DNA of 64,000 nt, from contig CM055868.1 in NCBI GenBank assembly GCA_029582165.1, positions 17,910,391 to 17,974,390 on the forward strand. Reading direction: 5' to 3'. The notes under the pieces are model-generated. The model ran no database searches. It saw only the letters and a list, made by a program, of their open reading frames with translations, and was not told where the DNA came from. This stretch comes from Portulaca oleracea. Taxonomy: Eukaryota > Streptophyta > Magnoliopsida > Caryophyllales > Portulacaceae. Position numbers and translations under genes: made by a program. Shown piece by piece: positions 21,362-33,811 of this stretch (position 1 is the stretch's first letter; each line of letters begins with the position of its first letter).

Positions 21362-22285
21362 TCCCAGTGTTTGTTTGGTGAACAAAATAGGAATGAAATT
21401 TACTAGGAATGAGTTTTAGTTCCTATTTTTCTGTTTGAAAGTTAGCTGAATTTAAATTGCGAACCTAGAGATTCTTTATCCCTCCCAAATATGGGGGGAA
21501 TAGGTTATCCCTTTTCTTTCACAACAACAACAAAACCAATAATAATAATAATTATTATTAGTATTAGTATTAGTATTACTAATAATTATAATTATAAATG
21601 TAAATATTAATAATTATAATTATTAATAATTAATTATAATAATAATAAGTATTATTAATAAGTATAATAATAAATATAATTAATAATTAATAATTAATAA
21701 TAATAATAATAATTATAATTATTAATAATTAATAATAATAATAATTAATATTAATCATAATAATAATAATCATAATAATAATTATTAATAATTAATAATA
21801 GTAATTATAATTATAATTATAATAATTATAATTATAATTATAAATTATTTATTATTAATTATTAATAATAATTATTATAATTATAATTAGAATAATAATT
21901 ATAACTATAATTATAATTATTAATAATAATTACTAATAATTATAATTATTAATAATAATTACTAATAATTATAATTATTAAATGTTATTAATTAATTATA
22001 ATTTATAATAATTAATAATTTAGTAATATGAAACTTAGTAATTAATAGTTAATAATTAATAATAAACATATATGCTAATTATCAATAATTAGTTAATGAT
22101 AAATGATAATTATTAATAATTAATATAATAAAATTATTATTAATAATAATAAGTACAATAACTATAGCTTTTATTCCATTCCACTGTTCACCAAACACTT
22201 TCATTTCAGAGTTCTAATTCTATACCCAACCCTCTAGGATTCTAATTTCATACCCAACTCATTCCACTTTTCTCTCCAAACAAGC
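21362..22285. repeat. MITE-like block with a 600-bp TAA/ATT microsatellite
   Basis: Left part CAGTGTTTGTTTGGTGAAC and right part GTTCACCAAACACTTTC are inverted. The flanking words AGGAATGAAATTTACTAGGAATG and TTCCATTCCAC fit a MITE of the CAAACAAGCC-ended type. Between them, 21536-22160 is an irregular TAA, ATT and ATA repeat with many hairpins. No gene. Starts about 160 bp after the AOS stop codon. Confidence 0.55.
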
Positions 22286-22289
22286 CATG

Positions 22290-23240
22290 AGAGTATTTAT
22301 TGTTAAGGGACACGTACTGTGACACATCTATTGGGCCTTTTTGTACCAGCGTGTCTATCATAAGCCCGGGAGTACGGAGCATGATGAGCCTGGGCTATGT
22401 GACATCGGCGTGCCTTTGGTCCAGGGTCTTCCACGACTCAAATCTATGGCCCAATAAAGGGGCACATTGTATGATCATACCTTACAATGATTATTTTCAT
22501 AATCCTAACTGTCATTGCTTATAAGTCTTAACATCGATGCTCATACCCTACAACAAGTTTGTTCATAATCTAGAACTTGTATGCTCATTACCTACAAGTA
22601 TTTTTTTTCGATTATTGAAAGCCCGAAAAAGGCCAAGTGTTCACAAAAACAATCTTTGCCAAACAAGACATTGCTCATAACCTACAAGTATTATGCTCAT
22701 AAAATCTAAACTTCATTGCTCATAATCGTGATCCAATATTTATAATGTACAACTACTCTGCTTTTAACCTACAATTAATGTGCTCATAAGTCTGAACACC
22801 AATGTCAATACTCTACAACAAGTTTGCTTATAATCTAGTACTTGTATGCTCATTACTTGCAAGTACTATACTCATAAACTACTATGTTCATAATCTTGAA
22901 CATCATTACTCATAACTCTAAACGTTAATACTCATGACCTACAACAAGTATGCTCAGGACCTAAAACTTAAATGCTAATAAATATGGACATCAACGCTCA
23001 TACACCAACCTTCTTCTCACTGCGGGCTTTCATTCTCTTTCTGGGCTTCTTTCGCGCCTCTTCTTGGGTTTCTTCGCTCGCGAAAATGGGCTGTGAGTAT
23101 GGAGCATCGTGCACCCCGACTTATAATCGAATCTTTATTTTTGTAGTAGTATTTTATAATCTTTTATTATTTAATTATAAATTTTGTTTCTATAATGATA
23201 GGTTAGTACATCTATCGGGCTTTTTTATAGTGTAAGTCCA
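22290..23240. repeat. degenerate TGCTCATAA-type repeat array
   Basis: About 20 diverged copies of a 20-25-base word (TGCTCATAATCTAGAACTTG and TGCTCATTACCTACAAGTA variants) fill 22480-23000. The array is bracketed by direct copies of ACATCTATTGGGCCTTTTTGTA (22323) and TACATCTATCGGGCTTTTTTATA (23208). No convincing gene; the short frames here are not conserved-looking. It could be the subterminal region of an unrecognised DNA transposon. Confidence 0.4.
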
Positions 23241-23863
23241 ACATATTAGCAAGTAGGAAAAGAGGTATTGTAACATCAAACTAAGTCCTTAATGAACCTC
23301 TACGAGTATGAACAATTTTCACCAAAGGAAATTATCACTACCATAACTTGAACCTTTATGAGGAGAATAGTATTCCTACTTCGATGTCACTTGAACTACA
23401 AGCTCTTGTTCTACTAATAATAAAATATATCTACAGTGATTTAAAATGTAAAATCAATATTGTCATGACAAATATTCTTATAAAAATATAGGCTATGTTT
23501 GACAATTGACTAGTAGTTGACTAGTAGTTGTTAGCTGTTTGGATTAATTATTTGTTTGACTAAACTATTTGGGTTAACTATTTGCAGGAAAGATGTTTTT
23601 GTAAAATAGTTGTTCGTGAAAATGTATATTTGTGAAATTTCAATTATGCCCATAGCACGTAATAGTCTTTGTTGTATTTTTGCATATGTTTTAAAATTAG
23701 TTATAAGCTTATAATGATTGAATAAAATTTTCCTTAATATACATTTGTGATATTTAATATTCTGTGCTAAGTATATTGTTGGTAATATTTGATATTATGC
23801 AATAATTACTTTGTCATTCAACATAATTATATTGTTTGTAATTCCATTATATTTAATGCCATT
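23241..23863. other. non-coding stretch
   Basis: AT-rich, no gene seen. 23495-23600 has the GTTTGACAATTGACTAGTAGTTGACTAG repeat seen in some hAT-type MITEs, without a clear partner end. Confidence 0.4.
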
Positions 23864-23868
23864 AATGA

Positions 23869-25416
23869 TGTTGGTGCTAGGGTTAAGGACATGACCTCTA
23901 CACTCATCAAGGACCTACGACGGAGTTTTGATATGAAAGACAAAATTACTAAAGCAAAAAAGGAGACAACTCTCAATGCCACCAAGGGGTGTTCACGGGG
24001 CGGGTACCCGAACCGATTGGATAATTTTTTCGGGTACCCAAAAATTCGGGGCGGCTAAACCCTCGAATCGTAACCGTAACCGAAACTACCGGGTACCCGA
24101 AAGTTTCGGGGCGGATACCGGTTAACCAAAAAACCCGATTAACTATAATCATATGAGTTTCCAATTTTTATTTTTTATTTTTAATTATTAATTAACACTC
24201 CAGTAGCAAAAAATGTTTCAAAAATGTTATGAAACTAGGCCAGCAGGACCAATGACACTGAGTTTCCATATGTTTTGAGTTTTTGGAGGATTTGGAATTG
24301 GAACACTAAGCGCCAACATTAAGATAAATTAGGGTTTTTTCCAGATAAAAATTTGGGCCTGGACAATGGACTGGAGATTGGAAAAAAGATAGGAAAAAAT
24401 AAAATATGGACCTAAATGTTAAATTAATTTCGGGTACCCGAAAACGTTTAGGGGTCGATCCGTAATTGAACCGATTAACCGATAAATATTCCGGGGCGGG
24501 TACCCGACCCGATTAAAATTGATTTTTCTGGGGCGGGTACCCTAAATTAATGACTGGGTAGCGGGTTTCCGGATCGGGTTTTTCGGGAAGGTTATTTATG
24601 AACACCCCTAATGCCACCATGCGGGTACAAGGCCACACCCTCATCGTGCCTCATTTGGAGGTCCTCCCACTTGGCTTTTGTCGAAAGCAACAAAATTGTT
24701 GAATTAGTCCGGGAAGTATCCAAATCAAATCAAATCTAAACAAATCTCCTATCCTTCCATCTTTATAACTTCTACAATATCACATCATAATATTTGCACT
24801 TGCCATTGACGAATATGACAAGGAAACAACTTCCAAAATATGAAGATTGGAAATCAATTCGACAAAGGAAAGAATCAACAAAGCAAAGAAAGCCAATAAA
24901 GAGTCGTTGTAGCTGAAGATGTCGACTATAAAGAATCTTGGTTGTCTTCCTAAAAGTGCATTCGATTCCAAGGAAGTAATCGAAGAGAGTAGAAATTTTT
25001 GGTAGAAAAACTCTGAGTGTAACCACTAGTGTGATTAGTGACGAGTTTTTGTAACCAGAGAGTATTTTGGTGAGACCCTCTGATTTTTCTGTAACTGAAG
25101 ATCGTGTTAAGTATTCTTCAGTGAGTGAGATCGTCATCAATCAACTGGTGAAGGTTACCTTCTGGGATCTAAGTCTATGATCCACCTCTGTAAGCAGTCT
25201 TGAGACCCTCAAGTCTCTCCACTGCTTAGTTCATTTATTTCCATATGTTCTGTAATGTCCTCAAGCTTCTGAATTCTATAAAAGATTAAAGTGTTTATCC
25301 ATTGTGTTGTTGAATCTTGACAAAAGTCAAGATTAGTTTTTCTAACGTCCTCATTGAGTGTGCAGAATTTCAATAACCCTATTCAGCCCCCCCCCCCCAG
25401 CTCTAGGGTTCTTTCA
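23869..25416 (+). repeat. copia 5' LTR (with hAT-like insertion)
   Basis: Begins TGTTGGTGC and ends TTCTTTCA. Apart from the insertion at 23984-24610 it aligns with the 3' LTR along its length, with scattered substitutions. Confidence 0.88.
23984..24610. mobile_element. hAT-like non-autonomous element, 627 bp
   Basis: Ends AAGGGGTGTTCA and TGAACACCCCTA are inverted. An 8-bp duplication ATGCCACC flanks it (23976-23983, 24611-24618). The 3' LTR of the host element has a single uninterrupted copy at the matching place (28755-28764), directly showing the empty site. Interior is rich in CGGGTACCCG palindromes. No coding capacity. Confidence 0.9.
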
Positions 25417-25460
25417 AGTAGTATCAGGGCAGGTCCACTCAAGAAGAGACTAACCGCTCT

Positions 25461-26865
25461 ATGGAAAAGATCATGGTTGGGATTGAAGATGGTGATATAG
25501 GACAAGAACGCTGCTCACACACACCCACATTATTCCAAGGATCAAACTTTGCCTACTGGAAGAAGTGAATAAAAGTCTTCATCATGGATCAAGATTATGA
25601 TCTATGGGACAAAATTGAGAATTGAGACTTTGCCCCCATGATCATAGAGGGAGAAATCACGAAACCCAAAATTAGATCTAAATATACAACCAAAACAGTA
25701 AAAAAGGCAAATAAAAATGTTAAAGCCTTACATATTCTCTATTGTGGACTTGATTCTAATGAGTTTGAATATGTTTCTGGTTGTGACATAGCTAAGCAGA
25801 TGTGGGATACCTTAGTGACCGTATATGAAGGAACAAGCCAAGTTCGAGAAATGAGGCTTGACAATTATGTCAAGCAATACGAATCCTTCAAAATGAAGAA
25901 TGGAGAATTTGTTGAGGACAAGTACACATGGTTCGCTATCATAATCAATAATCTCAAGTCCTTGGGGAAAACCTACTCCAATGAAGAAAAAATTCGTAAG
26001 GTCCTCATATGCATTCTAAGAAAAAAATGGGAATCTAAAGTCACCGCAATCGAGGAAGCTCAAGATTTGAGAACTCTCCAATTAGATGACCTCATGGGAA
26101 ACTTTTTTCTCACGGGATATTTATTCAAGAAGAGCATGACGAAAAAGAAGAAGCAATCTGCAAGGACCTCAGCTATCCTAATGACAAGTCAAATGAGGAT
26201 GATAAGAACCAGTGTTTGGCTTTGATAGCCAAGGAACTCAAGAGACCGTGCAAAAAAAAATCATAACTCTAGGGGTTCGTTTGGACCTAGGAAAACAACA
26301 TGAAAAAAAATCTTGTGGAAAAAAAATTAGGAGGACAAAATTTTTGGGGTAAAGCAAATTTCTTTCTCTTGTTTGGTTTAAGTAAATTTTGAAGGAAAAA
26401 AAATTTATTTTCTATTCAATTTTCTTTTCCTTGTTTGGTTTGAGGAAAAATACATGGAAAAATAAAATTTGCAACAAAACTTGTCGATATCAAGTTTCAT
26501 TTTTTTAGATCATATGATGTGATTTGGGAGAGAAAGAGAGAGTTAGATAGAGAGAGAGAGAGTTAGAGAGAGAGAGAGGGAGAGAGGGAGAGAGAGAGAG
26601 AGAGAGAGAGAAGAGAGTTAGAGAGAGAGAGAGCGAAAGAGATAGAGAATAGAGAGTTAGAGAGAAGAGACTTAGAGAGAAAAGAGAGTTAGAGAGAGAC
26701 TTAGAGAGAAAGAATAGAGAGTGCGCCAGAGAAAGAAGGAAGAGAGTTAGAGAGAGAGAGAGAAGATACTTAGAGAGAGAGAGAGAAAGAGATAAGAGAG
26801 AAGAGAGAGAGAGAGAGAGAAAGATAGAAGAGAGAAGAGAGACAACGAGAGAGAGAGAAGAAAGT

Positions 26866-26921
<56 letters not shown>

Positions 26922-26970
26922 AGTTAGAGAGAGAGAAGAGAAGAGACTTAGAGAGAGAGAGGGGGAGAGT

Positions 26971-27009
<39 letters not shown>

Positions 27010-27927
27010 ACGAGTTAGAGAGAGAGATACGAGTTAGAGAGAGGATGAAAAGAAAGGTTGGCTTTGATCCAAAATTTTTCTCCCAACTTTCCTTTTATTT
27101 TTGAAGGGAAAATTTTTTATTCATCGTTACTCCAAATTTTCCATGTAATTTTCCAACTATTTTTTTTCCATTCTTTTTTCTTCAATCCAAACAAAGGAAA
27201 GATTTTCGTTTTCCAAAATAATTCTTTCTCCATGCTGTTTTCTAAGGTCCAAACGGACCCTAGAGGATCCTCATCCAAATGAGTCAACCTAAGAGGTAAG
27301 GACTCCCTAAGTAATGAAACTAACCAACTTTATTGCTTTGTTTGTGGTGATCTAGATCACTTGATCAAGGATTGTCCCTACAACAGAAATAACAAAAAAG
27401 AGATGAGTCATCTAGCTCTGATGGCCTCTTGGAGTGGAAATAGTGGCAACTTGAGTGATGATGAGGAGGCTGTCAGTCATTATCTTATGGGAAAAGACAC
27501 CAACGATACCGAGGAAGTTGGTACAGCTAATGATGACTACCAAGATAATGATGAAGATGAATTAGAGGAGATAACTCTTGATGACCTCTTTACTTGGCCT
27601 AAAAAGTACTAAGCAAATTGTTTTCTAAAGATTGTTGCAGGTGAGACTAAGTACTTGGATAAAATTAAGTATCTAAAAAGGACTATCAAGAGTCTAGAAG
27701 AGTCTAAAGATAAATTGGAGAAGTCTTGCAATGATCTCACCTCCAAGATTGGCATTCTCGAGACTGAAAGTCTAGACCTCAAGGACAACCTCGATAATGT
27801 CACAAAGCTTCTTGTTAAGCTAACTAAGGGAGAAGAATATGCTGGTGAATTGCTTGGATCTCAATGCGTCTTCTTCAACAAGGAAGGATTGGGCGATCGT
27901 TCCAAGAAGAAGCAAAACCGCCATTAA
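25461..27927 (+). pseudogene. copia gag remnants
   Basis: An ATG at 25461 opens a frame with copia gag features (FQGSNFAYWKK, MDQDYDLWDKIEN) broken by two TGA codons near 25567 and 25623. It then stays open at 25638-26225 (AKQMWDTLVTVYEGTSQVREM, VLICILRKKWESKVTAIEEA), the UBN2/gag region. After the 988-bp insertion, a CCHC knuckle CFVCGDLDHLIKDC is encoded around 27331-27375. An acidic stretch and a coiled-coil segment (27655-27927; KYLKRTIKSLEESKDKLEKS) follow. No pol domain comes next; 27930-28630 is non-coding with faint gag/pol-like words (GTRPPNMV). Non-functional as written. Confidence 0.8.
26273..27260. mobile_element. inverted-repeat element with long GA tract
   Basis: Ends GGGTTCGTTTGGACCTAGGA and the complement of TTCTAAGGTCCAAACGGACCC are inverted over about 30 bp. 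A 3-bp TAG flanks both sides (26270-26272, 27261-27263), consistent with a PIF/Harbinger-type MITE. Removing the element rejoins the copia gag reading (SRGSSSK). The interior is dominated by an irregular GA/GAGAGTTA repeat (26522-27050). Confidence 0.7.
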
Positions 27928-28642
27928 GGACATTATGTCTCTCGAAAACTGCCGACCAGAATAAGTGACCAAGGAGGCTATAGAAATTTCGATAGAAAAG
28001 GACCAAGGTCACATATTCCACTTACGGCAAAGACAATGCAACTACCTTGGCACGAGATACCAAGGTCAATCCTCTCATCTCAAACATGAGTACCAATCTG
28101 GTAAATTTCACTACTTCAACCATTATTGTTATGGAATTATACAAATATTGGTTCCAAGAGGAACAAGACCTCCTAACATGGTTGTTACTAGTAGTCAAGG
28201 ACCTCAATTTGATGTCAATTATGGCTTGAGGAAGGTTGTTTGAAATTTTTGTAGGTATATTCGGCATCCAACCAAGGAAGAGTGAAACCTCAAGAGTTTG
28301 GATGCTCAAAGAAACTTGGAGCAATCAAGGACACTATATGCAGCGATAACAACTTCTGGCAACTGATCAAAAGGCGAAAACAACCTCATGTTCCTCGTAA
28401 AGTTTGACAAACTGGATCTATATATTTAAATAGCAGTGTTATTTCTTATTCGTGGCATGAATTGAGGGGAGCACCCTCTCTTAATACTAATAAGTTTATT
28501 AAGTTGTTGTAGAGTATTACAGATCGACGATTGCTATATTGAGGAGGAGTTTCCTAGAACTTTTTGATAAAAGCCAAAAAGGGGGGGGGGGGAATGAATA
28601 TAGTTATTAATGAATTTTATCTTTCAACAAAAAGGGGGAGAC

Positions 28643-29527
28643 TGTTGGCGCTACGGTAAACGACATCACCTTTACACTCATTAAAGACCTCCAACAGAGT
28701 TTTGATATGAAGGCCAAAATTACTAAAGCAAGAAAGGAGACAACTCTTAAAGACACCCTGCGGGTATAAGGCCGTCAACGCTACATTTCATGACGCCTTC
28801 ATCGTGCCTCATCTGGAGGTCCTCCCAATGGGCTTTTGTCGAAAGCAAAATAATTATTGAATTGCCAAATTAGTCAGGGTAGTATCCAAATCAAATCAAA
28901 CCTATTCAATTCTCCTATCCTTCCATCTTTATAACTTATCCAACAAGAAAACAATTTCCAAAATATGAAGATTGGAAATCAATTCGGCAAAGGAAAGAAT
29001 CAACAAAGCAAGGAAAGCCAATAAAGAGTCGTTGTAGCTGAAGATGTCGATTATAAAGAGTCTTGGCTATCCTCCTGAAAGTGTATTTGATTCCAAGGAA
29101 GTAATCGAAGTGAGTAGGAATTTTTGGTAGAAAAATTCTGAGTGTAACCACTAGTGTGATTAGAGGCGAGTTTTTGTAACCAGAGAGTATTCTGGTGAGA
29201 CCCTCTGATTTTTCTGTAACTGAAGATCTTGTTAAGTATTCTTCAGTGAGTGAGATCTTCATCAATCAACTGGTGAAGTTTACCTTTTGGGATCCAAATC
29301 TGTGATCCCCCTCTGTAAGCAGTCTTGAGGTCCTCAAGTCTCTCCACTGCTGAGTTCATTTATTTCCATATGTTCTGTAATGTCGCATCTGAATTCAATA
29401 AAAGATTAAAGTGTTTATTCATTGTGTTGTTGATTCCTGACGAAAGTCAAGAGTAGTTTTTCTAACGTTCTCATTGAGTGTGCAGAATTTCAATAACCTT
29501 ATTCAACCCTTCTCTGGGATTCTTTCA
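28643..29527 (+). repeat. copia 3' LTR
   Basis: 885 bp, TGTTGGCGC to TTCTTTCA, preceded by the polypurine tract at about 28628-28642. Lacks the hAT-like insertion of the 5' LTR. Visible substitutions between the two LTRs indicate that the insertion is not recent. Confidence 0.9.
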
Positions 29528-29532
29528 AATGA

Positions 29533-29850
29533 TTATTATGTGTGATCTCAAAAATTCTATTATATGGCTAGAGTTAATAAAATTAATAATTTGTTAGCTA
29601 ATTCAATAAAAAAATTGATTAAATATATTAATTAATAATTAAACACAATACTATAACCACACATTCATCATTTTGTATTAAATAATAAGCAAATATAATT
29701 AAACATGTTCATTAATTAATAATTTACTATTTTATGTAATTTTGTTGAAGGGATGCGAGGTATTAAAGTAAACATATGACTATATGAGTGGTATTGTTTA
29801 CATTAAATTAACATGATAAAATGGAAATTGCAAGAAATCAAATTAGCATA
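29533..29850. other. AT-rich non-coding DNA
   Basis: The flank into which the copia element inserted. No gene or repeat structure is recognised. Confidence 0.5.
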
Positions 29851-30118
29851 TACTACCTCCGTCCCATATTTTCTGTCACCTTAACTAAATTTGAAAAATC
29901 AATGCATATTGGAAATGAGGTGAAATCTTTGTAAATTATCCAAATTATCCCTATATTAATTGAGAATGATAATTGTTAAAATTGTAAAAAGTGATAAATA
30001 GATTTATTAATTCGAGATAAAAAAAATAACAGTTGCTAAAATTATAAATATAACAAATAAACTAGGACAAAGAAATTAATTAAAATAATAAATATTTTGG
30101 AACGAAAATAGCACATAC
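29851..30118. mobile_element. Stowaway-type MITE, copy 2
   Basis: Left end TACTACCTCCGTCCCATA; interior AATGCATATTGGAAATGAGG; right part GGACAAAGAAATTAATTAAAAT and TTTTGGAACG. Same family as 18478-18743. Confidence 0.65.
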
Positions 30119-30426
30119 TGCATTATCGAGGATAAAATGAGTATTAACTTGGCAAATGCACGGGGAAAAATGTTGCCTCAACACTCCTATCATTACACTA
30201 TTATCTAAGAAAGCGACGAGGTTGCCTACAAGGCTGCAATTATTGATCAACTTGGAGGTACATGTTTGTATTGTTTACGGGAAAAACTATCTTAAAATTC
30301 CAGGCCAGGCCAATACGACGATAAATGTTATGATATGCTGTGACAGCCATTTTTAATTCAGAGTAGAAAAACGAGGTGTGTCACATGCGTGTTGACTGAT
30401 TGATGGCAGACATTGTCTGACTATAT
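30119..30426. other. non-coding stretch
   Basis: No gene recognised. A 66-codon frame at 30156-30356 has no recognisable domain and is probably chance. Confidence 0.4.
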
Positions 30427-30972
30427 TTATACTTCCCGGTTCCATATCAATGACGATTCGTCTTTCGAAATAATAAAGCTAAATTTTAAAAGTTTTGACT
30501 ATAAATTTCTCAATATATATAATCAGATATAATATAAAATTAATATTGATAGATTTATAATGAAAAGTATCATCATAAAAATAAAATATTATAATTGTTA
30601 ATAACATATTATATAAAAAAATATCAATCAAAGAATGATATTAGAAACCGTGAAAGTATAAATTATGATAATTAATATGGAACGGACAGAGTATTAGTTT
30701 CTCACTTTCCCTATTTCTTTTTAACTATTCTGTATTAATTGTCATATATTTAACTGTTACGATATTTAATGTTACTCTATAATTTCTTGTATAATATCAT
30801 ACTAATAATTGCAATATTGTACTTTAATTTTAAGATAGGATTTTTCGTTACAATTCTAATGAATCTTATGTAACAAGACATTGTATATATTGAGAAATTT
30901 ATATCCAAAATTTTTAATTGTTCAATGCACAATTTCCAAAGACGATAATTAATATGGAACAAAGGGAGTATT
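30427..30972. mobile_element. two adjacent MITE-like repeats
   Basis: The first (30427-30696) runs from TACTTCCCGGTTCCATAT to ATATGGAACGGACAGAGTATT, inverted ends. A second, head-on-like copy ends at 30972 with ATATGGAACAAAGGGAGTATT. Both share ACGATAATTAATATGGAAC-type ends and AT-rich non-coding interiors. Their exact junction is unclear. Confidence 0.5.
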
Positions 30973-31674
30973 AATCTTGCCATTGCTTGTTATATTTGTT
31001 GATCCGATAATTATAATAATTTTTTATTTTAACAATTAATAAAAATTTTCTAAAAAATTGAAAAAGTAAATTAAATTTGAATTTTATTCTATTAATCAAT
31101 TATTTGCCTATGGAAAAGGTATGAAAAAGGTATCATTTTTATTTAACTAGGGTTTTGGATTAAAAAAATCTGAATATTGACTCGTGCAAGTCTCATTAAT
31201 CCGAACTTTAAAAATACCGTAGAATAATAAAAGCTTCAAGTCTCTTGGATCAGCGTAATATATATAAAGAGTTTTTGAATAATTTAAATAATCTGAACTT
31301 TGTCGAGTTTTGTTAGAAAAACTCAGTGGCATGCTATTTACATCCAAGAGCCTTTCACGACCTGATTATTCCAAAATATTTTTAAAGTACATATTATTGA
31401 GACTTTCACAACTCCGGTTATTTAAATTGAAAAACCCATTTAACTAAATTAAAAAACCATATTATTCATTGGTAGAAACTAAATACTTTGTTTGAACTAT
31501 TCCTTATGATAGTGTATCATAATTCATACAAATACAACTCTTAAATGAACAATAGATGCAATAAAGCAATGTTGTAAATTGAGTTAAACATAGTTATAAC
31601 TTATAATTAAGCTTTAGTTTTTCCAAATGATTATACGAGGGTGTAGAGGTGTTGCCATAAATCTATAAATGATA
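30973..31674. other. AT-rich non-coding DNA
   Basis: No gene, no clear element. Short frames here lack any recognisable domain. Confidence 0.5.
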
Positions 31675-31863
31675 TACTACATCTGTCTTTAAATCAATGA
31701 GTGTCAATATAATTTAATTTTAATTATTGATTATTCACAGATAACAATGAGTTAGAATATGAAATTATCACGTACCATTGTATATTGTAACTCATTATAG
31801 TTTGTGAATAATCAACGGTTAAAACTTAGTCAAATAAACACTTATTTAGGGACAGAGTTAGTA
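31675..31863. mobile_element. MITE, 189 bp
   Basis: Ends TACTACATCTGTCTTTAAAT and the inverse TTTAGGGACAGAGTTAGTA; the inverted repeat spans most of the element (TGATTATTCACA at left, TGTGAATAATCA at right), so the copy could fold into one long hairpin. Confidence 0.7.
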
Positions 31864-31932
31864 TATAATATATCAATAATGCTCATTTAACTAGCCTAGA
31901 AAATCATGAAATGTCATCATATATTTAATAAT

Positions 31933-32214
31933 TACTACCGAGCTCCTATGTGTCACTTAGGACATAATTTACAAAATCAAAAAAACTTTCCCTTTACATT
32001 AAATTTTATTCTTGAAAATGAGAAAAATGTGAATAAAATGATGAATAAAAAAGAACATTGGTGAATAAAAAAGAAAAATTGAAGAAAAAGATGTAATTAA
32101 TAAGGTTAATTTGATAAATTAGTAATTAATGTGATATTAGAATTATAAGGTGACAGATATTATGGGGAAAGAAAAATGAGTTAAAGTGACAGATAATATG
32201 GGAAGGAGGGAGTA
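31933..32214. mobile_element. MITE, 282 bp
   Basis: Left TACTACCGAGCTCCTATGTGTC; right GACAGATAATATGGGAAGGAGGGAGTA. The right part has two GTGACAGATA(T/A)TATGGG copies. AT-rich and non-coding. Confidence 0.6.
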
Positions 32215-32420
32215 TGTATGTAGACATAAATATATTTGAAGTACCTTTGTAATCAAATTGTATCACATATACAAGTTGTGGCTTGTGAATAGAAAAAAAC
32301 TTATATTTCCTTGGATGATGAAACAATTATAAATTTAAGGAGTATTTATCAATATATTGCAAAGATACTGTTATTTCTAACATGTAGCCATATTTTTGGA
32401 TAAATAAATGGAATAAAAAA

Positions 32421-32775
32421 GGGAAATTTGATTCTAATTATACGAACTTTTGGCCATATAAGAATTAATAATATGAACTTTTGATTTGGTGATTAATAAT
32501 ATGAACTTTGACCCCCTGTTGCCCCCAATAGTACGCCACCGAATTAAGTTGAACTTTACCATGTCATCCACGTTGATTTAAAAAAAAAAACGAACTTTTA
32601 CCTATATTGCTCTGAATAATACGAACTTTTACTTATGTTGCTCTAAATAATACGAACATTTTTTTTCTCTTTAAAAATCCCATATCCCATTTTTTCTTCT
32701 TCATCGTCTTCAATCCTCACCCTCCCCATTCCCAAAAAACCCAGAAAATCGGAAAACCCAGAAAACCCCTCTCTC

Positions 32776-32832
<57 letters not shown>

Positions 32833-33525
32833 ACCTTCCTCTTCATCATCCCCACCTCTTTTTTATCTCTCTAAAAATCTCACATTTCCCTTTTGCATCT
32901 TCATCTTCTTCAATCGTCCCCCTCTTATTCTCTTCTTCATTAGCCATAGCTTGATGCTCAAACTCGTCAACAATGGCGGAATGCCTTCTCAACGTCCCCA
33001 GCCACCATTTTTTCCACTTCACTGCTCTCCTTCTTCTTCTCAACTTTCATCACCCTTTTTTACCCAGATCTCTGTAAGGAGAACAGTGAAGACAAAATGA
33101 GGAGAGGTTTTCTGGGTCTTCTCAACAATGGTAGAATGCAAGGAAGAGGGGGGGGGGGGGGAGAGGGTTCTGGGTTTTCTGGTTTTCTGGGAATGGGGAG
33201 GGGGAGGATTGAAGAAGATGAAGAAGAAAAAATGGGATCTGAGATTTTTAGAGAGAAAAAAAGTTCGTATTATTCAGAGCAATATAGGTAAAATTTCGTA
33301 TTATTCAGAGCAACATAGGTAAAATTTCGTATTATTTGTTTTAAATCAACGTGGATGACGTGGCAAAGTCAAAAGAACTAAGCGCGTGCCTCCACCCCCA
33401 CGTCAGACCGCCACCGAGTTAAGTTCAACTTAACTCGGTGGCGTAATATTGGGGGTAACAGGGATTCAAAGTTCGTATTATTAATCATCAAATCAAAAAT
33501 TCGTATTATTAGAATCCAATTTTCC
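32421..33525. mobile_element. Mutator-like element, second copy of the 15808 family
   Basis: Left GGGAAATTTGATTCTAATTA, right TTATTAGAATCCAATTTTCC; subterminal AATATGAACTTTGACCCCC, CTGTTGCCCCC and CGCCACCGA blocks match the element at 15808-17223. I could not read a clear 9-bp duplication. The interior has a TC microsatellite (32762-32832) and its own low-complexity DNA. It does not contain the coding-like fragment of the other copy, so the cargo differs. Confidence 0.7.
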
Positions 33526-33811
33526 AAATGTAAAGATGTAAGCACTATAAATAATTTACTGTAACAATCCACATCACCTATCATATCTCCATTCTTATAT
33601 TGACATATTCAAATATATTATCAAAAAACATATTACCACTTATATATATATATATATTATCATAACCTCAATTACATATTTTCAATGCACGTGCAATAAA
33701 AATAATATGCTATTTAAAGACCATGTTTCAAATGAATATATATGGTTCATATAGTGATTCATATTCTTATCTCTTTCATTGCACTGTAGAGCTCAATATA
33801 AAACAACGAAA
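33526..33811. other. AT-rich non-coding DNA
   Basis: No gene or element is recognised here. Confidence 0.45.

Larger units (their letters stand above)
23869..29527 (+). mobile_element. non-autonomous copia retrotransposon, gag only
   Basis: 5' LTR 23869-25416, 3' LTR 28643-29527, with a perfect 5-bp duplication AATGA (23864-23868 and 29528-29532). A primer-binding site resembling TGGTATCAGAGC (AGTAGTATCAGGGC) starts at 25417, and a polypurine tract AAAAAGGGGGAGAC precedes the 3' LTR. The internal region holds only gag remnants; no protease, integrase, reverse transcriptase or RNase H is visible. Two later insertions interrupt it: a hAT-like element in the 5' LTR and a GA-rich element in gag. 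Confidence 0.88.

Noticed and set aside
32846..33043. Basic 65-codon minus-strand frame in the second Mutator-like copy as a captured gene
   Set aside because: Short, low complexity (Arg, Lys and Glu runs) and complementary to CT-rich DNA; not enough to support a captured exon.
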